This document shows positions 52,779 through 61,720 of a stretch of DNA of 64,000 bases, in pieces. A program made the position numbers and the translations under genes. Location of the stretch: NCBI GenBank assembly GCA_023387985.1, contig JAEWHC010000003.1, positions 1-64,000 on the forward strand, written 5' to 3'. The DNA is from Bacteroidota bacterium (GTDB lineage Bacteria > Bacteroidota > Bacteroidia > Chitinophagales > Chitinophagaceae). The notes under the pieces were generated by a model that was not told the DNA's origin, made no database searches, and saw nothing but the letters and a program-made list of their open reading frames with translations. Position 1 is the first letter of the stretch. Each line of letters opens with the position of its first letter.

Positions 52779-53635
52779 AATTCTTCTTTTGCCTTTTTTA
52801 TTCTGCGTTCTATTTCCTGCTGTTCTTTAATAAAGCTATTCTCGATCACATCAACATAATCCAGGGCATGAAAATTTGTAGCCGGCTTTATTTGGAGCAG
52901 GTAATTATTGAACCCTTGTTGTTTGCCTATTTCTGCAACGGTGCCAACCATTAATCCCGGAGGAAAGTTTATACTGATATTGCTGGTCAGTACGGTATCG
53001 CCCACAACTACCTTTGCTGATTGCGGTATGCCTTTCAATTGCAACAATCCGGCATTGCGCCCATCCCATTCCAATATGCCATTATGCCCGGTATTTTTCA
53101 TGCGCACACTTGTGGCATTTTTACGGTGAAGCATGCTCATTACAATGGCCATATTGTCGCTAACATCGGTAACTACCCCTACGATTCCATTGGGGCCAAC
53201 CACAGCCATTTGCGGTTCAACACCCTGGCGTGATCCCCGCTGAATGGTAATAAAATTCGCCTGGCTGTTGACAGAGTTATTTACTACGCGGGCTTTGCGC
53301 CAAAAATATTTACGAACTGTTGGAACGGAATCGATCAGGGCTGTGTCGGAAACGATATGCCCGGTGGTGTCCACACTTACAAAATTTTGCCCGAGCAGGT
53401 TACGGAGACGGTTGTTTTCTTCGGAAAGCGCTTTATTTTTTGCAACAAGACCGAAATACTGGGTAACGGTTCCTGTCCATTTATTCAGGTGTCCGGTAAC
53501 TTCATAGCTCCAGCTCATCCACCGGGCCTGGTGGCTTTTGTTGTATTGTACCAACAGGTAAAGACTGAGCACCTGCAATATGATGAACAGCAGGAAAACC
53601 CTGAATCTTTTCAATAACAAAATGAAATTACGCAT
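52775..53635 (-). CDS. mreC: Rod shape-determining protein MreC
   Basis: 286 residues. A single N-terminal membrane helix (about 12-30, FLLFIILQVLSLYLLVQY), a coiled-coil stretch (KNKALSEENNRLRNLLG) and paired beta-barrels ('ARVVNNSVNSQANFITIQRGSRQGVEPQMAVVGPNGIVGVVTDVS', 'SVRMKNTGHNGILEWDGRN', 'VVVGDTVLTSNISINFPPGLMVGTV') are the standard MreC layout. The basic C-terminus is 'EIERRIKKAKEEL'. It is a periplasmic scaffold linking MreB to PBP2/RodA. It lies between mreB (89 nt) and mreD (4-nt overlap). Confidence 0.95.
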   Translation of the reverse strand: MRNFILLLKRFRVFLLFIILQVLSLYLLVQYNKSHQARWMSWSYEVTGHLNKWTGTVTQYFGLVAKNKALSEENNRLRNLLGQNFVSVDTTGHIVSDTALIDSVPTVRKYFWRKARVVNNSVNSQANFITIQRGSRQGVEPQMAVVGPNGIVGVVTDVSDNMAIVMSMLHRKNATSVRMKNTGHNGILEWDGRNAGLLQLKGIPQSAKVVVGDTVLTSNISINFPPGLMVGTVAEIGKQQGFNNYLLQIKPATNFHALDYVDVIENSFIKEQQEIERRIKKAKEEL

Positions 53636-53724
53636 AGCGTTTCGGCCCGATTTTCAATGTTAGCCTGTCAACCCGGTTTGCTTACCCATTTCCTGCAAAA
53701 GAACAACAATTCTGGCTGCCGGCC

Positions 53725-54750
53725 TTAGCGCATGATAAATGGATACCTGTCGTAATGTTTTAAGGCAAGACCGGTACCTTTCACCACGCTTTTCAACGGG
53801 TCTTCGGCAATATGTACCGGCAGTTTGATCTTATTGCTGAGACGCTTATCCAACCCCCTGAGTAACGCCCCACCGCCGGTGAGGTATAAACCACGACGGT
53901 AGATGTCTGCGGCAAGTTCAGGAGGTGTACTCTCCAGGGCTTTCAGGATAGCTTCTTCAATTTTGAAGACACTTTTATCGAGCGCATCCGCTATTTCCTG
54001 GTAACTCACCATGATCTGTTTGGGAATACCTGTTACCAGGTCACGCCCATTTACCGGGAAATCATCTGGCGGGTCCTCAATATCTTTCATGGCGGCGCCT
54101 ATCTGGATTTTGATCTGCTCGGCAGTACGCTCACCAATCAGCAAACTGTGAAACCGGCGCAGGGCTTCCATAATGTCCGCGGTAAATTCATCACCGGCAA
54201 TCCTGATGCTTTGATCACAAACAATACCTGCGAGAGCAATCACAGTGATTCCTGTGGTACCCCCGCCAATATCAATGATCATATTTCCATCAGGCTCTTC
54301 CACATCTATGCCTATACCCAGGGCAGCGGCCATGGGTTCATGGATCAGGTAAACTTCTTTGGCCCCGGCTTGTTCCGCGCTGTCGCGAACCGCACGTTTT
54401 TCTACTTCGGTAATGCTGCTCGGAATACAAATCATCATTCGCCAGCTCGGGGGGAATAACGGTTTGCGTGGATAGATCTTTTTGATCATTTCCCGGATCA
54501 TCAGTTCCGCGGCGTTGAAATCCGCGATCACACCATCTTTCAATGGGCGTACAGTACGGATGCTGTCATGCGTTTTCTCGTGCATCAGGAGGGCTTTTTT
54601 GCCCACAGCAAGTACAGTTTTTGGATTATTTCTATCGAGGGCAACAATGCTCGGCTCATTTACCACCACCTCATCGTGATGGATAATCAGGGTATTGGCC
54701 GTACCCAGATCAATCGCAACTTCTTGCGTAAAAAAATTAAAAAGTCCCAT
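53725..54750 (-). CDS. mreB: Rod shape-determining protein MreB
   Basis: 341 residues, an actin-like ATPase: phosphate loop 1 'IDLGTANTLIIH', 'RPLKDGVIADFNAAELMIREMI', 'CIPSSITEVEKRAVRDSAEQAGAKEVYLIHEPMAAALGIG', phosphate loop 2 'MIIDIGGGTTGITVIAL', adenosine motif 'LTGGGALLRGLDKRLS'. It forms membrane-associated filaments that direct cell-wall elongation. The first gene of mreB-mreC-mreD, as in most rod-shaped Bacteroidota. The promoter should lie in the 342 nt upstream. Confidence 0.97.
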   Translation of the reverse strand: MGLFNFFTQEVAIDLGTANTLIIHHDEVVVNEPSIVALDRNNPKTVLAVGKKALLMHEKTHDSIRTVRPLKDGVIADFNAAELMIREMIKKIYPRKPLFPPSWRMMICIPSSITEVEKRAVRDSAEQAGAKEVYLIHEPMAAALGIGIDVEEPDGNMIIDIGGGTTGITVIALAGIVCDQSIRIAGDEFTADIMEALRRFHSLLIGERTAEQIKIQIGAAMKDIEDPPDDFPVNGRDLVTGIPKQIMVSYQEIADALDKSVFKIEEAILKALESTPPELAADIYRRGLYLTGGGALLRGLDKRLSNKIKLPVHIAEDPLKSVVKGTGLALKHYDRYPFIMR

Positions 54751-55092
54751 TAAACACTACTCTCCAAACGGTTTTTTGATTCTGGCAAATTTGAGTCAAT
54801 ATATCAAGAATACAAAACGCAGATTGCAAAAATAAATTATAACTTACTGCAATAACTTAAATTCCTCAGGCTGTTTTGCATCAACCAGGAAAAATGATCA
54901 TAAGCGCTGCTGAAAAATTCTTTAGAACATAGCCTGACCATTATAACCTTTAGCCTTCCACCTAAAAGAAGGTTTTCAAAAATATAGGGCCGTATTCTTT
55001 ACATTTTTATCCCCGGCGAACCAAATCACCGGGCAAGCAAATATGGACTTTGCCTGGAGCGTTTGCAGATTTGCCGGATGCAAACTGAAAGG
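54751..55092. other. 342-nt region upstream of mreB
   Basis: It must hold the mreB promoter. A minus-strand TATTTTTG (54984-54977) is the only exact -7 box, 227 nt from the ATG. A CAAATTTG-like sequence (54815-54822 area) lies closer. No gene, repeat or clear terminator for the downstream phosphotransferase is recognised. Confidence 0.4.
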
Positions 55093-56115
55093 TCAATTTT
55101 TTGCCAGCAGTTGCAATGCCCTGAACTGATTGGCCGCACGATCAAAATTGTGGTTTTCGTATTCGGTACGGTAATAGGTGTCGCCATTTAAAAAATCAGC
55201 AAGAAAACGGATACCCTGCATATACAATAATATTTGCCCGGCATAAGGCATAGCTTCCTTTTCCTCTTTTGACCATGCGCCATCGCTGGCTTCAAGATAA
55301 CCGGCTGTAAGCGCTTTGAGCAGGTTTTGTTGAATTTCAAGGTCTTCGATGTGCTTATGGTTTTCATCGTGACTTGGCACCATACTGCGTATCATATCAC
55401 CAAGGTCACTGTAAAAAAGACCCGGCTGGGTGGTATCAAAGTCAATCGGGCAGATCAGTTCGCCTGTTCCGGTATGGAACAAAATATTGGAAGGCTTACA
55501 ATCGTGGTGCAAAATATGCCTGCGAAATTGCTGCGGGTTGGCCACGCAGGTATCATATAGTTTAAGCAGGTGGCTGAAATCATCACAGATATCCAGGAGC
55601 GGGGCAGCCATCTCAAGCCGGCTCGTCTTTGCCGTGCTTTTTGCTTCCACCAATTGATCGGCTCTCAGAGCAAGATCGTGAAACCCCGGCAGAATGGTTT
55701 GTAGCGTAGCGCTGGAATTGCTCAATAACCGCGTAAAATTGCCGAAGCAACGGGCAGTGGTAAATGCCAGGTCTTCTGTAAGCTTTTCCTGTGGTATCGT
55801 ACTGTTTTCAACAAAAGTTATGCAACGGTAAACGTCTTCTCCAGCTTCAAAAAGCAAGCGGCCATCCGTGGTCTTTACAATCGAAGGAAAATCGGTATAG
55901 TGCGGTTTCAAAACAGGCGTTATTTCCTCAAAATTCTCCTGGATTTTTTGCGGCTCTTTAAATATGGAGGTATTGATCCGCTGCAGGATAAAACGACGGC
56001 CATTTTTAGCGGTCAACGTCCAGGTGCGGTTAATTAACCCATTCACAAGCGGTTCAGCTTTTTCCACATCAATTCCAAACTGTGCGCCCAGATCAAATAA
56101 ATCTTCGGTTTGCAT
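55093..56115 (-). CDS. Aminoglycoside/N-acetylhexosamine-type phosphotransferase
   Basis: 340 residues of the APH/choline-kinase fold. 'PLVNGLINRTWTLTAKNGRRFILQRIN' carries the nucleotide-loop and lysine-strand equivalents, the Brenner catalytic motif is HHDCKPSNILFH (Asp then Asn), and the metal-binding Asp is in 'PIDFDTTQPGLFYSDLGDMI'. The HxDCKPSN variant is typical of sugar 1-kinases or mucin-desulfatase-like relatives rather than drug-resistance enzymes. A sugar or amino-sugar substrate is therefore likelier than an aminoglycoside. No co-directional neighbour fixes the pathway. Confidence 0.88.
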   Translation of the reverse strand: MQTEDLFDLGAQFGIDVEKAEPLVNGLINRTWTLTAKNGRRFILQRINTSIFKEPQKIQENFEEITPVLKPHYTDFPSIVKTTDGRLLFEAGEDVYRCITFVENSTIPQEKLTEDLAFTTARCFGNFTRLLSNSSATLQTILPGFHDLALRADQLVEAKSTAKTSRLEMAAPLLDICDDFSHLLKLYDTCVANPQQFRRHILHHDCKPSNILFHTGTGELICPIDFDTTQPGLFYSDLGDMIRSMVPSHDENHKHIEDLEIQQNLLKALTAGYLEASDGAWSKEEKEAMPYAGQILLYMQGIRFLADFLNGDTYYRTEYENHNFDRAANQFRALQLLAKN

Positions 56116-56324
56116 ATTATTCCCTCTTTAAGTAGTTGAAAACAAATCTGTAAAATTAATCCATCCACCGGGAAATAATAGCCGCGGAGCTAAAAACCTG
56201 GAGTAAAATGTACCTTAGGAAGGAACATTTACGGAAAATGAACAGGCGTGACAAAAACCAATAAAATGGGGGGAATGATTATAACATTACAATTTTCATG
56301 CCAAACATATATTTTTTAAAAGAA

Positions 56325-56359
56325 TTTGATGAATTTTCAATATCTATTCTTTAGATTTG
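56325..56359 (+). promoter_or_regulatory. Candidate promoter of rpoN
   Basis: TTTG (56325-56328) and TAGATTTG (56352-56359) are 23 nt apart, slightly longer than the usual 19-21. The -7 box ends 30 nt before the ATG at 56390. Confidence 0.5.
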
Positions 56360-56389
56360 CTTCAGATCAAACTAAATCCATATATTTCT

Positions 56390-57892
56390 ATGAGACAGGG
56401 CCTCAGGCAGGTACAAAAACAACAGCTCAAACTTCTACCCCAACAGATTCAGTTGATGAAGCTTCTCCAGATCCCGGCGGCCAATCTTGAGGACCGGATC
56501 AAAGACGAGATGGAAGAAAATCCTGCTCTTGAAATGGGAGAGGATAATGCTGAGGAAAACAATCAGCAGGAAGAAACGCGTGAAGTGGAAGCAGAAACCG
56601 AAACAACAGAAAGCACCCTGGAATTAGAAGATCATGATCCTTTTGACCGCCTGGATACTTATGACCAGCCTGATTTTGATCCGGAGGACGATATCCCCGA
56701 TTACCAGACCCGCGATTTGAATTATGGCCAAACCGAAGAACGTCAAGCCGCACCTATCCGTTATGAAAATAATCTCTATGATGTTCTTCGCCGACAAATG
56801 GGCATGCTTGAATTAAGTGACCACCAGTTGGTGATTGCCGAGCAGCTTGTGGGCAGTATTGATGAGGATGGATATTTACGGCGTGAAATGGCATCAATCG
56901 TGGATGATCTCGCCTTTCGCCAAAACATCCTTACCTCTGATGCCGAAGTGGAACAGTTGCTGAAAATGATCCAGGAAACTTTTGATCCTGCCGGCATTGG
57001 TGCCCGCGATCTGCAGGAATGCCTGGTATTGCAATTGCGCCGCAAAAAACAGGAAGGAAAAGATGTGGACCTGGCCCTTGAAACCATGGAACGCTATTTT
57101 GAGGAATTCACCAAAAAACATTACGAAAAAATACAACGCGGCCTTGGAATAGATGAGGAGCACCTCAGGGAAGTCATGAATCAACTCATCAACCTGAATC
57201 CTAAGCCCGGTGGTGGTGTAGGTGATGCCGGCAGAACAGAAAATTACGTTATTCCGGATTTCTTTATTGAAAACCAGAATGGCAAGTTGCACCTTACGCT
57301 ACACAACCGCAATGCTCCCGAATTACGCATCAGCAGCGATTACCGCGAGATGATGCGCGAATATGAAAGAGGCAGCAAAAAAAACAAACAGCAGAAAGAA
57401 GCCTTGTTGTTCATCAAACAAAAAATAGATGCCGCCAAATGGTTCATTGACATTATCAAACAGCGTCATGATACCCTGTATCGCAGCATGCACGCCATCA
57501 TGATGCATCAGAAAGATTTCTTTTTGACGGGTGATGAAACCAATCTGCGGCCGATGATTCTGAAAGATATTGCTGATGTAACCGAATTGGATATCAGTAC
57601 CATCAGCCGTGTGGCCAACAGCAAATTTGTTCAGACAGAATTCGGCATGTTCCGCCTCAAATTCTTTTTCAGTGAAAGCCTGAGTACCGATAGCGGCGAA
57701 GAGGTGAGCACCCGTGAGGTGAAGAAAATACTCAGTGATATTGTGGATGGCGAAGACAAATCAAAGCCACTCAGCGATGAGCATCTTACCGAGCAATTGC
57801 AGGAAAGAGGATACAATATCGCACGACGTACGGTGGCCAAATACCGCGAACAATTGAATATTCCGGTAGCTCGTTTGCGCAAAGAGCTCTAG
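56390..57892 (+). CDS. rpoN: RNA polymerase sigma-54 factor
   Basis: 500 residues. The N-terminal region I is Gln/Leu-rich (RQGLRQVQKQQLKLLPQQIQLMKLLQIP), the activator-interacting part. An acidic region II follows (about 48-125), then the core-binding domain ('LYDVLRRQMGMLELSDHQLVIAEQLVGSIDEDGYL'), a DNA-binding domain ('DIADVTELDISTISRVANSKFVQTEFGMFRLKFFFS') and the RpoN box ARRTVAKYREQL near the end. It recognises -24/-12 promoters and needs AAA+ activators, none of which is in this window. ATG 56390 is chosen over the TTG at 56357, which lies within the -7 box. Confidence 0.96.
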   Translation: MRQGLRQVQKQQLKLLPQQIQLMKLLQIPAANLEDRIKDEMEENPALEMGEDNAEENNQQEETREVEAETETTESTLELEDHDPFDRLDTYDQPDFDPEDDIPDYQTRDLNYGQTEERQAAPIRYENNLYDVLRRQMGMLELSDHQLVIAEQLVGSIDEDGYLRREMASIVDDLAFRQNILTSDAEVEQLLKMIQETFDPAGIGARDLQECLVLQLRRKKQEGKDVDLALETMERYFEEFTKKHYEKIQRGLGIDEEHLREVMNQLINLNPKPGGGVGDAGRTENYVIPDFFIENQNGKLHLTLHNRNAPELRISSDYREMMREYERGSKKNKQQKEALLFIKQKIDAAKWFIDIIKQRHDTLYRSMHAIMMHQKDFFLTGDETNLRPMILKDIADVTELDISTISRVANSKFVQTEFGMFRLKFFFSESLSTDSGEEVSTREVKKILSDIVDGEDKSKPLSDEHLTEQLQERGYNIARRTVAKYREQLNIPVARLRKEL

Positions 57893-57896
57893 TCGC

Positions 57897-57908
57897 TATT
57901 TTTGCCTT
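57897..57908 (+). promoter_or_regulatory. -7 box abutting the PAP2-like gene
   Basis: TATTTTTG (57897-57904) followed by CCTT and the ATG at 57909. The box begins right after the rpoN stop, so this gene can be transcribed separately with almost no leader. Confidence 0.55.
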
Positions 57909-58583
57909 ATGCCATTAGTTACCAACAGGGCCGATGATATTGTTGTATTCAGCCCCGTCGCAGAACCGGTGAAAATGCTGGCCCGCTTTTTCAGCTGGAT
58001 CTTTCATCCCCTTTATATTCCATTATTTGTTTCCTGGCTCATCATTTTCAAACATCCTGTTTACCGCCTGTTCCTCGATGCAGATATTCAAATCAGGATT
58101 TTTGCAATGGTGGGCATCAATACAGTATTGTTTCCTGCTGCCGTTATTTTCCTGTTGTGGCGGCTGGGTTTTGCCCCCAATATTTTCCTGCAAACCCGCC
58201 GCGACCGTATCATTCCGCTCATTATTTCCATCATTTTTTATTTCTGGGCTTTCTGGGTAGCCCGCAACCTGGATTATCTGCCCCGCATACTGGAAATGTG
58301 GCTGCTTGGTGTTTTCCTGGCAAGTTGCTTTGCCATGATGCTGAATATTTTTATGAAGATAAGTTTGCACGCAATCGGGATGGGCGGCTTACTGGCATTT
58401 ATGGTCATCAGCCTTTTTACGCAGATGTACTGGCCCTTTAATTGGGTAATGGCATCTCTTTTTATCAGTGGCTTAACGGCAAGCAGCAGGCTTGCCCTTG
58501 GCAAGCACAGGCCCGTTGAAATTTATACCGGCTTTTTAGGCGGCATACTGGCTCAGCTTGCATCATGGGCTATAACAGCTTAA
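57909..58583 (+). CDS. PAP2-like membrane protein with altered active-site motifs
   Basis: 224 residues with six membrane helices. PAP2 traces are visible: a degenerate first motif 'FLQTRRDRIIPLI', 'ISLHAIGMGG' for the SGH histidine block, and 'SRLALGKHRPVEIYTGFLGG' for the SRx5Hx3D motif, in which the last Asp is Glu. PAP2 enzymes are lipid or undecaprenyl-pyrophosphate phosphatases. The changed residues make activity uncertain, though this divergent form recurs in Bacteroidota. It follows rpoN by 16 nt but has its own -7 box. Confidence 0.82.
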   Translation: MPLVTNRADDIVVFSPVAEPVKMLARFFSWIFHPLYIPLFVSWLIIFKHPVYRLFLDADIQIRIFAMVGINTVLFPAAVIFLLWRLGFAPNIFLQTRRDRIIPLIISIIFYFWAFWVARNLDYLPRILEMWLLGVFLASCFAMMLNIFMKISLHAIGMGGLLAFMVISLFTQMYWPFNWVMASLFISGLTASSRLALGKHRPVEIYTGFLGGILAQLASWAITA

Positions 58584-58623
58584 GCTGTTAAAGAATAAGG
58601 TCTTAAAAACTATGAAAAACCGA

Positions 58624-58920
58624 TCATGCTGATGAAGTCAGTGCTTTGGCGATCTGGCCTTCGAGACGGTCGAATCCATCCTGCAGATCAGCTTCCATCA
58701 ACGCTTTGCTTAGTTCAGCGCTACTTTCAGTGGCAAACCATAACAATACCATGGCCACATAATCCTGCATATCTTTTCCGGCATATTGCACTTTAAATTC
58801 AGTGATCTTATCGTTCAAAAATTTAGCCGCTTTCCGGGTCGTTTCTTCTTTGTCCGCACTTACTTTTATCCGGTAGGTGCGGTCGGCAATGATGAGTGAT
58901 ACAGGTATTAGGTTCTCCAT
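58624..58920 (-). CDS. zapA: Cell division protein ZapA
   Basis: 98 residues: 'IPVSLIIADRTYRIKVSADKEETTRKAAKFLNDKITEF' is the ZapA N-terminal domain and the following helix ('QDYVAMVLLWFATESSAEL') forms the coiled-coil tail. ZapA cross-links FtsZ filaments at the division ring. Its neighbour is a 97-residue coiled-coil gene and then pheT; the pheT-coiled coil-zapA order is common in Bacteroidota. Confidence 0.9.
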   Translation of the reverse strand: MENLIPVSLIIADRTYRIKVSADKEETTRKAAKFLNDKITEFKVQYAGKDMQDYVAMVLLWFATESSAELSKALMEADLQDGFDRLEGQIAKALTSSA

Positions 58921-58929
58921 GTAGTCGAA

Positions 58930-59223
58930 TTAAGTATGGTTGAGGTGAGCAATCACTTCATCAATGTCTTTAATGTATTGCTGGATCTTCCGGGCAAATT
59001 CATTTCGGCTTTTTTCATCATGTTCCAGAGACAGCGTTTTTACCACATCAAGTTGCTGCTGCAGGTCCTGCACATGAATTTCCGCACGGGCAAGTTTTTC
59101 ACGGCTTTCTTCCAGGACCGTTTTCAGGCGTTCATTTTCCCGACCTTTTGCTTCAATCTGTTTTTGCAACTGAACCATCATCTGGCCAAGTTCCTGGAAA
59201 CGGGTGATTGCATCTTTTGGCAT
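58930..59223 (-). CDS. Small coiled-coil protein upstream of zapA
   Basis: 97 residues, helical throughout: 'RFQELGQMMVQLQKQIEAKGRENERLKTVLEESREKLARAEIHVQDLQQQLDVVKTL' is a continuous coiled coil, and the tail 'EFARKIQQYIKDIDEVIAHLNHT' is a second helix. No domain name is certain. Size, coil and position beside zapA suggest a ZapB-like division-ring partner, which is inference. It lies 12 nt downstream of pheT and 9 nt upstream of zapA, so the three are probably cotranscribed. Confidence 0.82.
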   Translation of the reverse strand: MPKDAITRFQELGQMMVQLQKQIEAKGRENERLKTVLEESREKLARAEIHVQDLQQQLDVVKTLSLEHDEKSRNEFARKIQQYIKDIDEVIAHLNHT

Positions 59224-59235
59224 GAATAATTCATT

Positions 59236-61680
59236 TTAATTTCGAATAGCCGCTTCTATGCTGGACTCCAGCTTCTGCATGATCTTTTGCATCATGCCAT
59301 CTACTTCATTGTCGGTCAATGTTTTCTCCTTGTCTTCAAAGATAAAGTGAATGGCCCATGATTTTTTGTCATTGCCCAGTTTTTCACTTTCGAACACATC
59401 AAACAGTTCCATTCCGATCAATTTGCTGATCCTGAGTTCACCCAGTGCTTTTTCAACCTGCTCAAAGCGGGTAGACCTGTTTACCGTCACAGACAAATCG
59501 CGTTCCACTTTAGGGAACTTCACCAATTCTTTATAAGAGATCCGTTTGTAGGCTGCCAGTTGCAGCAATATATCCCAATAAAGGATGCCATACCATACCG
59601 GTTGTTTTATACCGAATTGTTGAAGCCGGTGGTCAGGTACTTTTCCAATAATTCCGGTTTCTTTTCCATCCACAACAATGGACAGCCTTTCATGCCCTTC
59701 TTCTTTGGCGTTTTCAAACTGAACATCCGTCAAACCGGAAGCCGAAAGCAACATTTGAATGATGCCTTTCAGGAAATAAATATTTGCCGGTTTTTCCGTG
59801 GCATTCCAATGGGCAGTGGTTGTAGGTCCGCTAAGGTAAAGGGCAAGCTTCGGCTGTTCATGGTATTGGCCAACACCTGTGCTTGAAAATACTTTGCCAA
59901 ATTCAAATAGCCGCAAATTGTTGTTTTTACGGTTCAGGTTGAATTGGATGATCTCTAAACCCGATTCCAGCATGGAAGGTCGCAACATATTGAGTTCCGT
60001 ACTCAGGTTGTTGAGCATCAGGATGCTTTTGTCCAGTACTTCCGAGGAATAATAAGCTGAATTGGTAATGGAGTTTGTCATGAGCTCAAAGAAACCATTG
60101 GCAACAAGTGCATTGGAAATTTTGACCTGCAGCCGCTCTTCAAATGCGTGGCGGTCTGCACTCGGAACCATATTGACGCCGGCCGGGATTTCCACATTGT
60201 CATATCCATCAATCCGCATGATCTCTTCAATTACATCCGCCTGCAATTCTATATCCGGCTTGCTGTGCGGAGGTGAAACCCAGAGGTCATCCAAACCTTC
60301 TTTAATGATCTCAAAACCAAGGCTTTCCAAGATACGCCTGGCTTTATCGGCATGATAATTTTTGCCGCTAAGCCTTTTGAGGTAATGAAATTTCAAACCG
60401 ATTTGCGGCCGTTCTATGGGATTGGGGTAAACATCGGTTTCTCCGCCAACCTGCTCACCTCCCGATTCCAGGATTAGGCTGACAGCCCGCTTCAGCACCT
60501 TGACGGTCTGACTGATATCAACGCCTTTTTCAAAACGGGCAGCTGCATCCGTCCTTAAGTTATGCCGGAAAGAAGTTTTACGTATAAAAGACGGATCAAA
60601 CCAGGCACTTTCCAGGAAAATATTCTTCGTTGATGTAGTAACGCCTGTTCCCAATCCTCCAAAAACACCTCCGATGCACATAGGCGTGCCTTCACCATCG
60701 CAGATCATCAGATCTGATTCAGCCAGTTTTCTTTCCTTGCCATCCAATGTAACAAAAGAGGTTCCCGCCGGCAAGGTTTGCACAATAACTTTTTGCCCGG
60801 TGATTTTATCGGCATCGAAAGCGTGTAAAGGCTGCCCGGTTTCATGGAGAATAAAATTGGTGATATCCACAATATTATTGATGGGCCGGAGGCCAATTGA
60901 AATGAGCCGGTTTTGGAGCCATTTCGGGCTTTCTTGTATTGCTACATTTTTCAGGTAGGCTCCGGCGTACCTGCGGCAGGCTTTAGCGTCGACTATGTCA
61001 ACTGCAACGGGACATGGCTCTTTTACTTTGGTGGTTTTATTTGAAAACGGCGAAATGGGACGGATTTCTGAATTATACGCATTGGAAAACCAGGCACAAA
61101 TATCTCGGGCAACGCCCAGGTGGCTCATCGCATCCATGCGGTTGGGGGTCAGCCCAATCTCGTATACCCAATCCTGGTAAACCGGAAAAATATCTGAAAC
61201 CGGTGTTCCGGGAACGACATCATCCGGTAAAACCATAATGCCGGAATGGTTTTCGCTCAATCCAATTTCATCCTCTGAACAAATCATTCCTTCGCTCTCC
61301 TCGCCGCGAATCTTTACCTTCCGCATCATCATGGGCTCACTTTTCCGGGGATAAATGGTCACGCCTTCGGGAGCCACAATTACTTTTTGTCCTTTAGCTA
61401 CATTGGTCGCACCACAAACAATCTTCAGCAAATTTAGTCCGCCAATATCCACTTTGGTCAGCGACAATTTATCGGCGTTGGGATGCCTTTCACAATCCAC
61501 CACTTTTCCGGCAACCAGGCCTTCAAATCCTCCTTTAATGCTTTCAAATTTTTCCAGGCTCTCCACCTCCAAACCAATAGAGGTCATGATCTTTCCAAGT
61601 TTTTCAGGACTAACCCTATCTTCACGAATTGTGGATCCCACAGGCAGGTACGTACAAAGCCAGTTATATGAAATTGTCAT
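59236..61680 (-). CDS. pheT: Phenylalanyl-tRNA synthetase beta subunit
   Basis: 814 residues. The N-terminal tRNA-binding OB fold is at residues 43-155 (GLVAGKVVDCERHPNADKLSLTKVDIGG). The B3/4 editing domain, B5 domain and catalytic-like core follow, with 'IEEIMRIDGYDNVEIPAGV', 'TNSITNSAYYSSEVLDKSILMLNNLSTELNMLRPSMLESGL'. The C-terminal FDX-ACB anticodon domain includes 'FPKVERDLSVTVNRSTRFEQVEKAL' and 'KSWAIHFIFEDKEKTLTDNEVDGMM'. With PheS (not in the window) it charges tRNA-Phe. A TATCTTTG box (61720-61713) lies 33 nt upstream. Confidence 0.96.
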   Translation of the reverse strand: MTISYNWLCTYLPVGSTIREDRVSPEKLGKIMTSIGLEVESLEKFESIKGGFEGLVAGKVVDCERHPNADKLSLTKVDIGGLNLLKIVCGATNVAKGQKVIVAPEGVTIYPRKSEPMMMRKVKIRGEESEGMICSEDEIGLSENHSGIMVLPDDVVPGTPVSDIFPVYQDWVYEIGLTPNRMDAMSHLGVARDICAWFSNAYNSEIRPISPFSNKTTKVKEPCPVAVDIVDAKACRRYAGAYLKNVAIQESPKWLQNRLISIGLRPINNIVDITNFILHETGQPLHAFDADKITGQKVIVQTLPAGTSFVTLDGKERKLAESDLMICDGEGTPMCIGGVFGGLGTGVTTSTKNIFLESAWFDPSFIRKTSFRHNLRTDAAARFEKGVDISQTVKVLKRAVSLILESGGEQVGGETDVYPNPIERPQIGLKFHYLKRLSGKNYHADKARRILESLGFEIIKEGLDDLWVSPPHSKPDIELQADVIEEIMRIDGYDNVEIPAGVNMVPSADRHAFEERLQVKISNALVANGFFELMTNSITNSAYYSSEVLDKSILMLNNLSTELNMLRPSMLESGLEIIQFNLNRKNNNLRLFEFGKVFSSTGVGQYHEQPKLALYLSGPTTTAHWNATEKPANIYFLKGIIQMLLSASGLTDVQFENAKEEGHERLSIVVDGKETGIIGKVPDHRLQQFGIKQPVWYGILYWDILLQLAAYKRISYKELVKFPKVERDLSVTVNRSTRFEQVEKALGELRISKLIGMELFDVFESEKLGNDKKSWAIHFIFEDKEKTLTDNEVDGMMQKIMQKLESSIEAAIRN

Positions 61681-61712
61681 TTTGCTTTTGCTCTCTTTTC
61701 AAAAAATATCGC

Positions 61713-61720
61713 CAAAGATA
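61713..61720 (-). promoter_or_regulatory. -7 box of pheT
   Basis: TATCTTTG on the minus strand, an exact TAnnTTTG match, 32 nt before the pheT ATG; an ordinary leader of about 25 nt. Confidence 0.55.
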
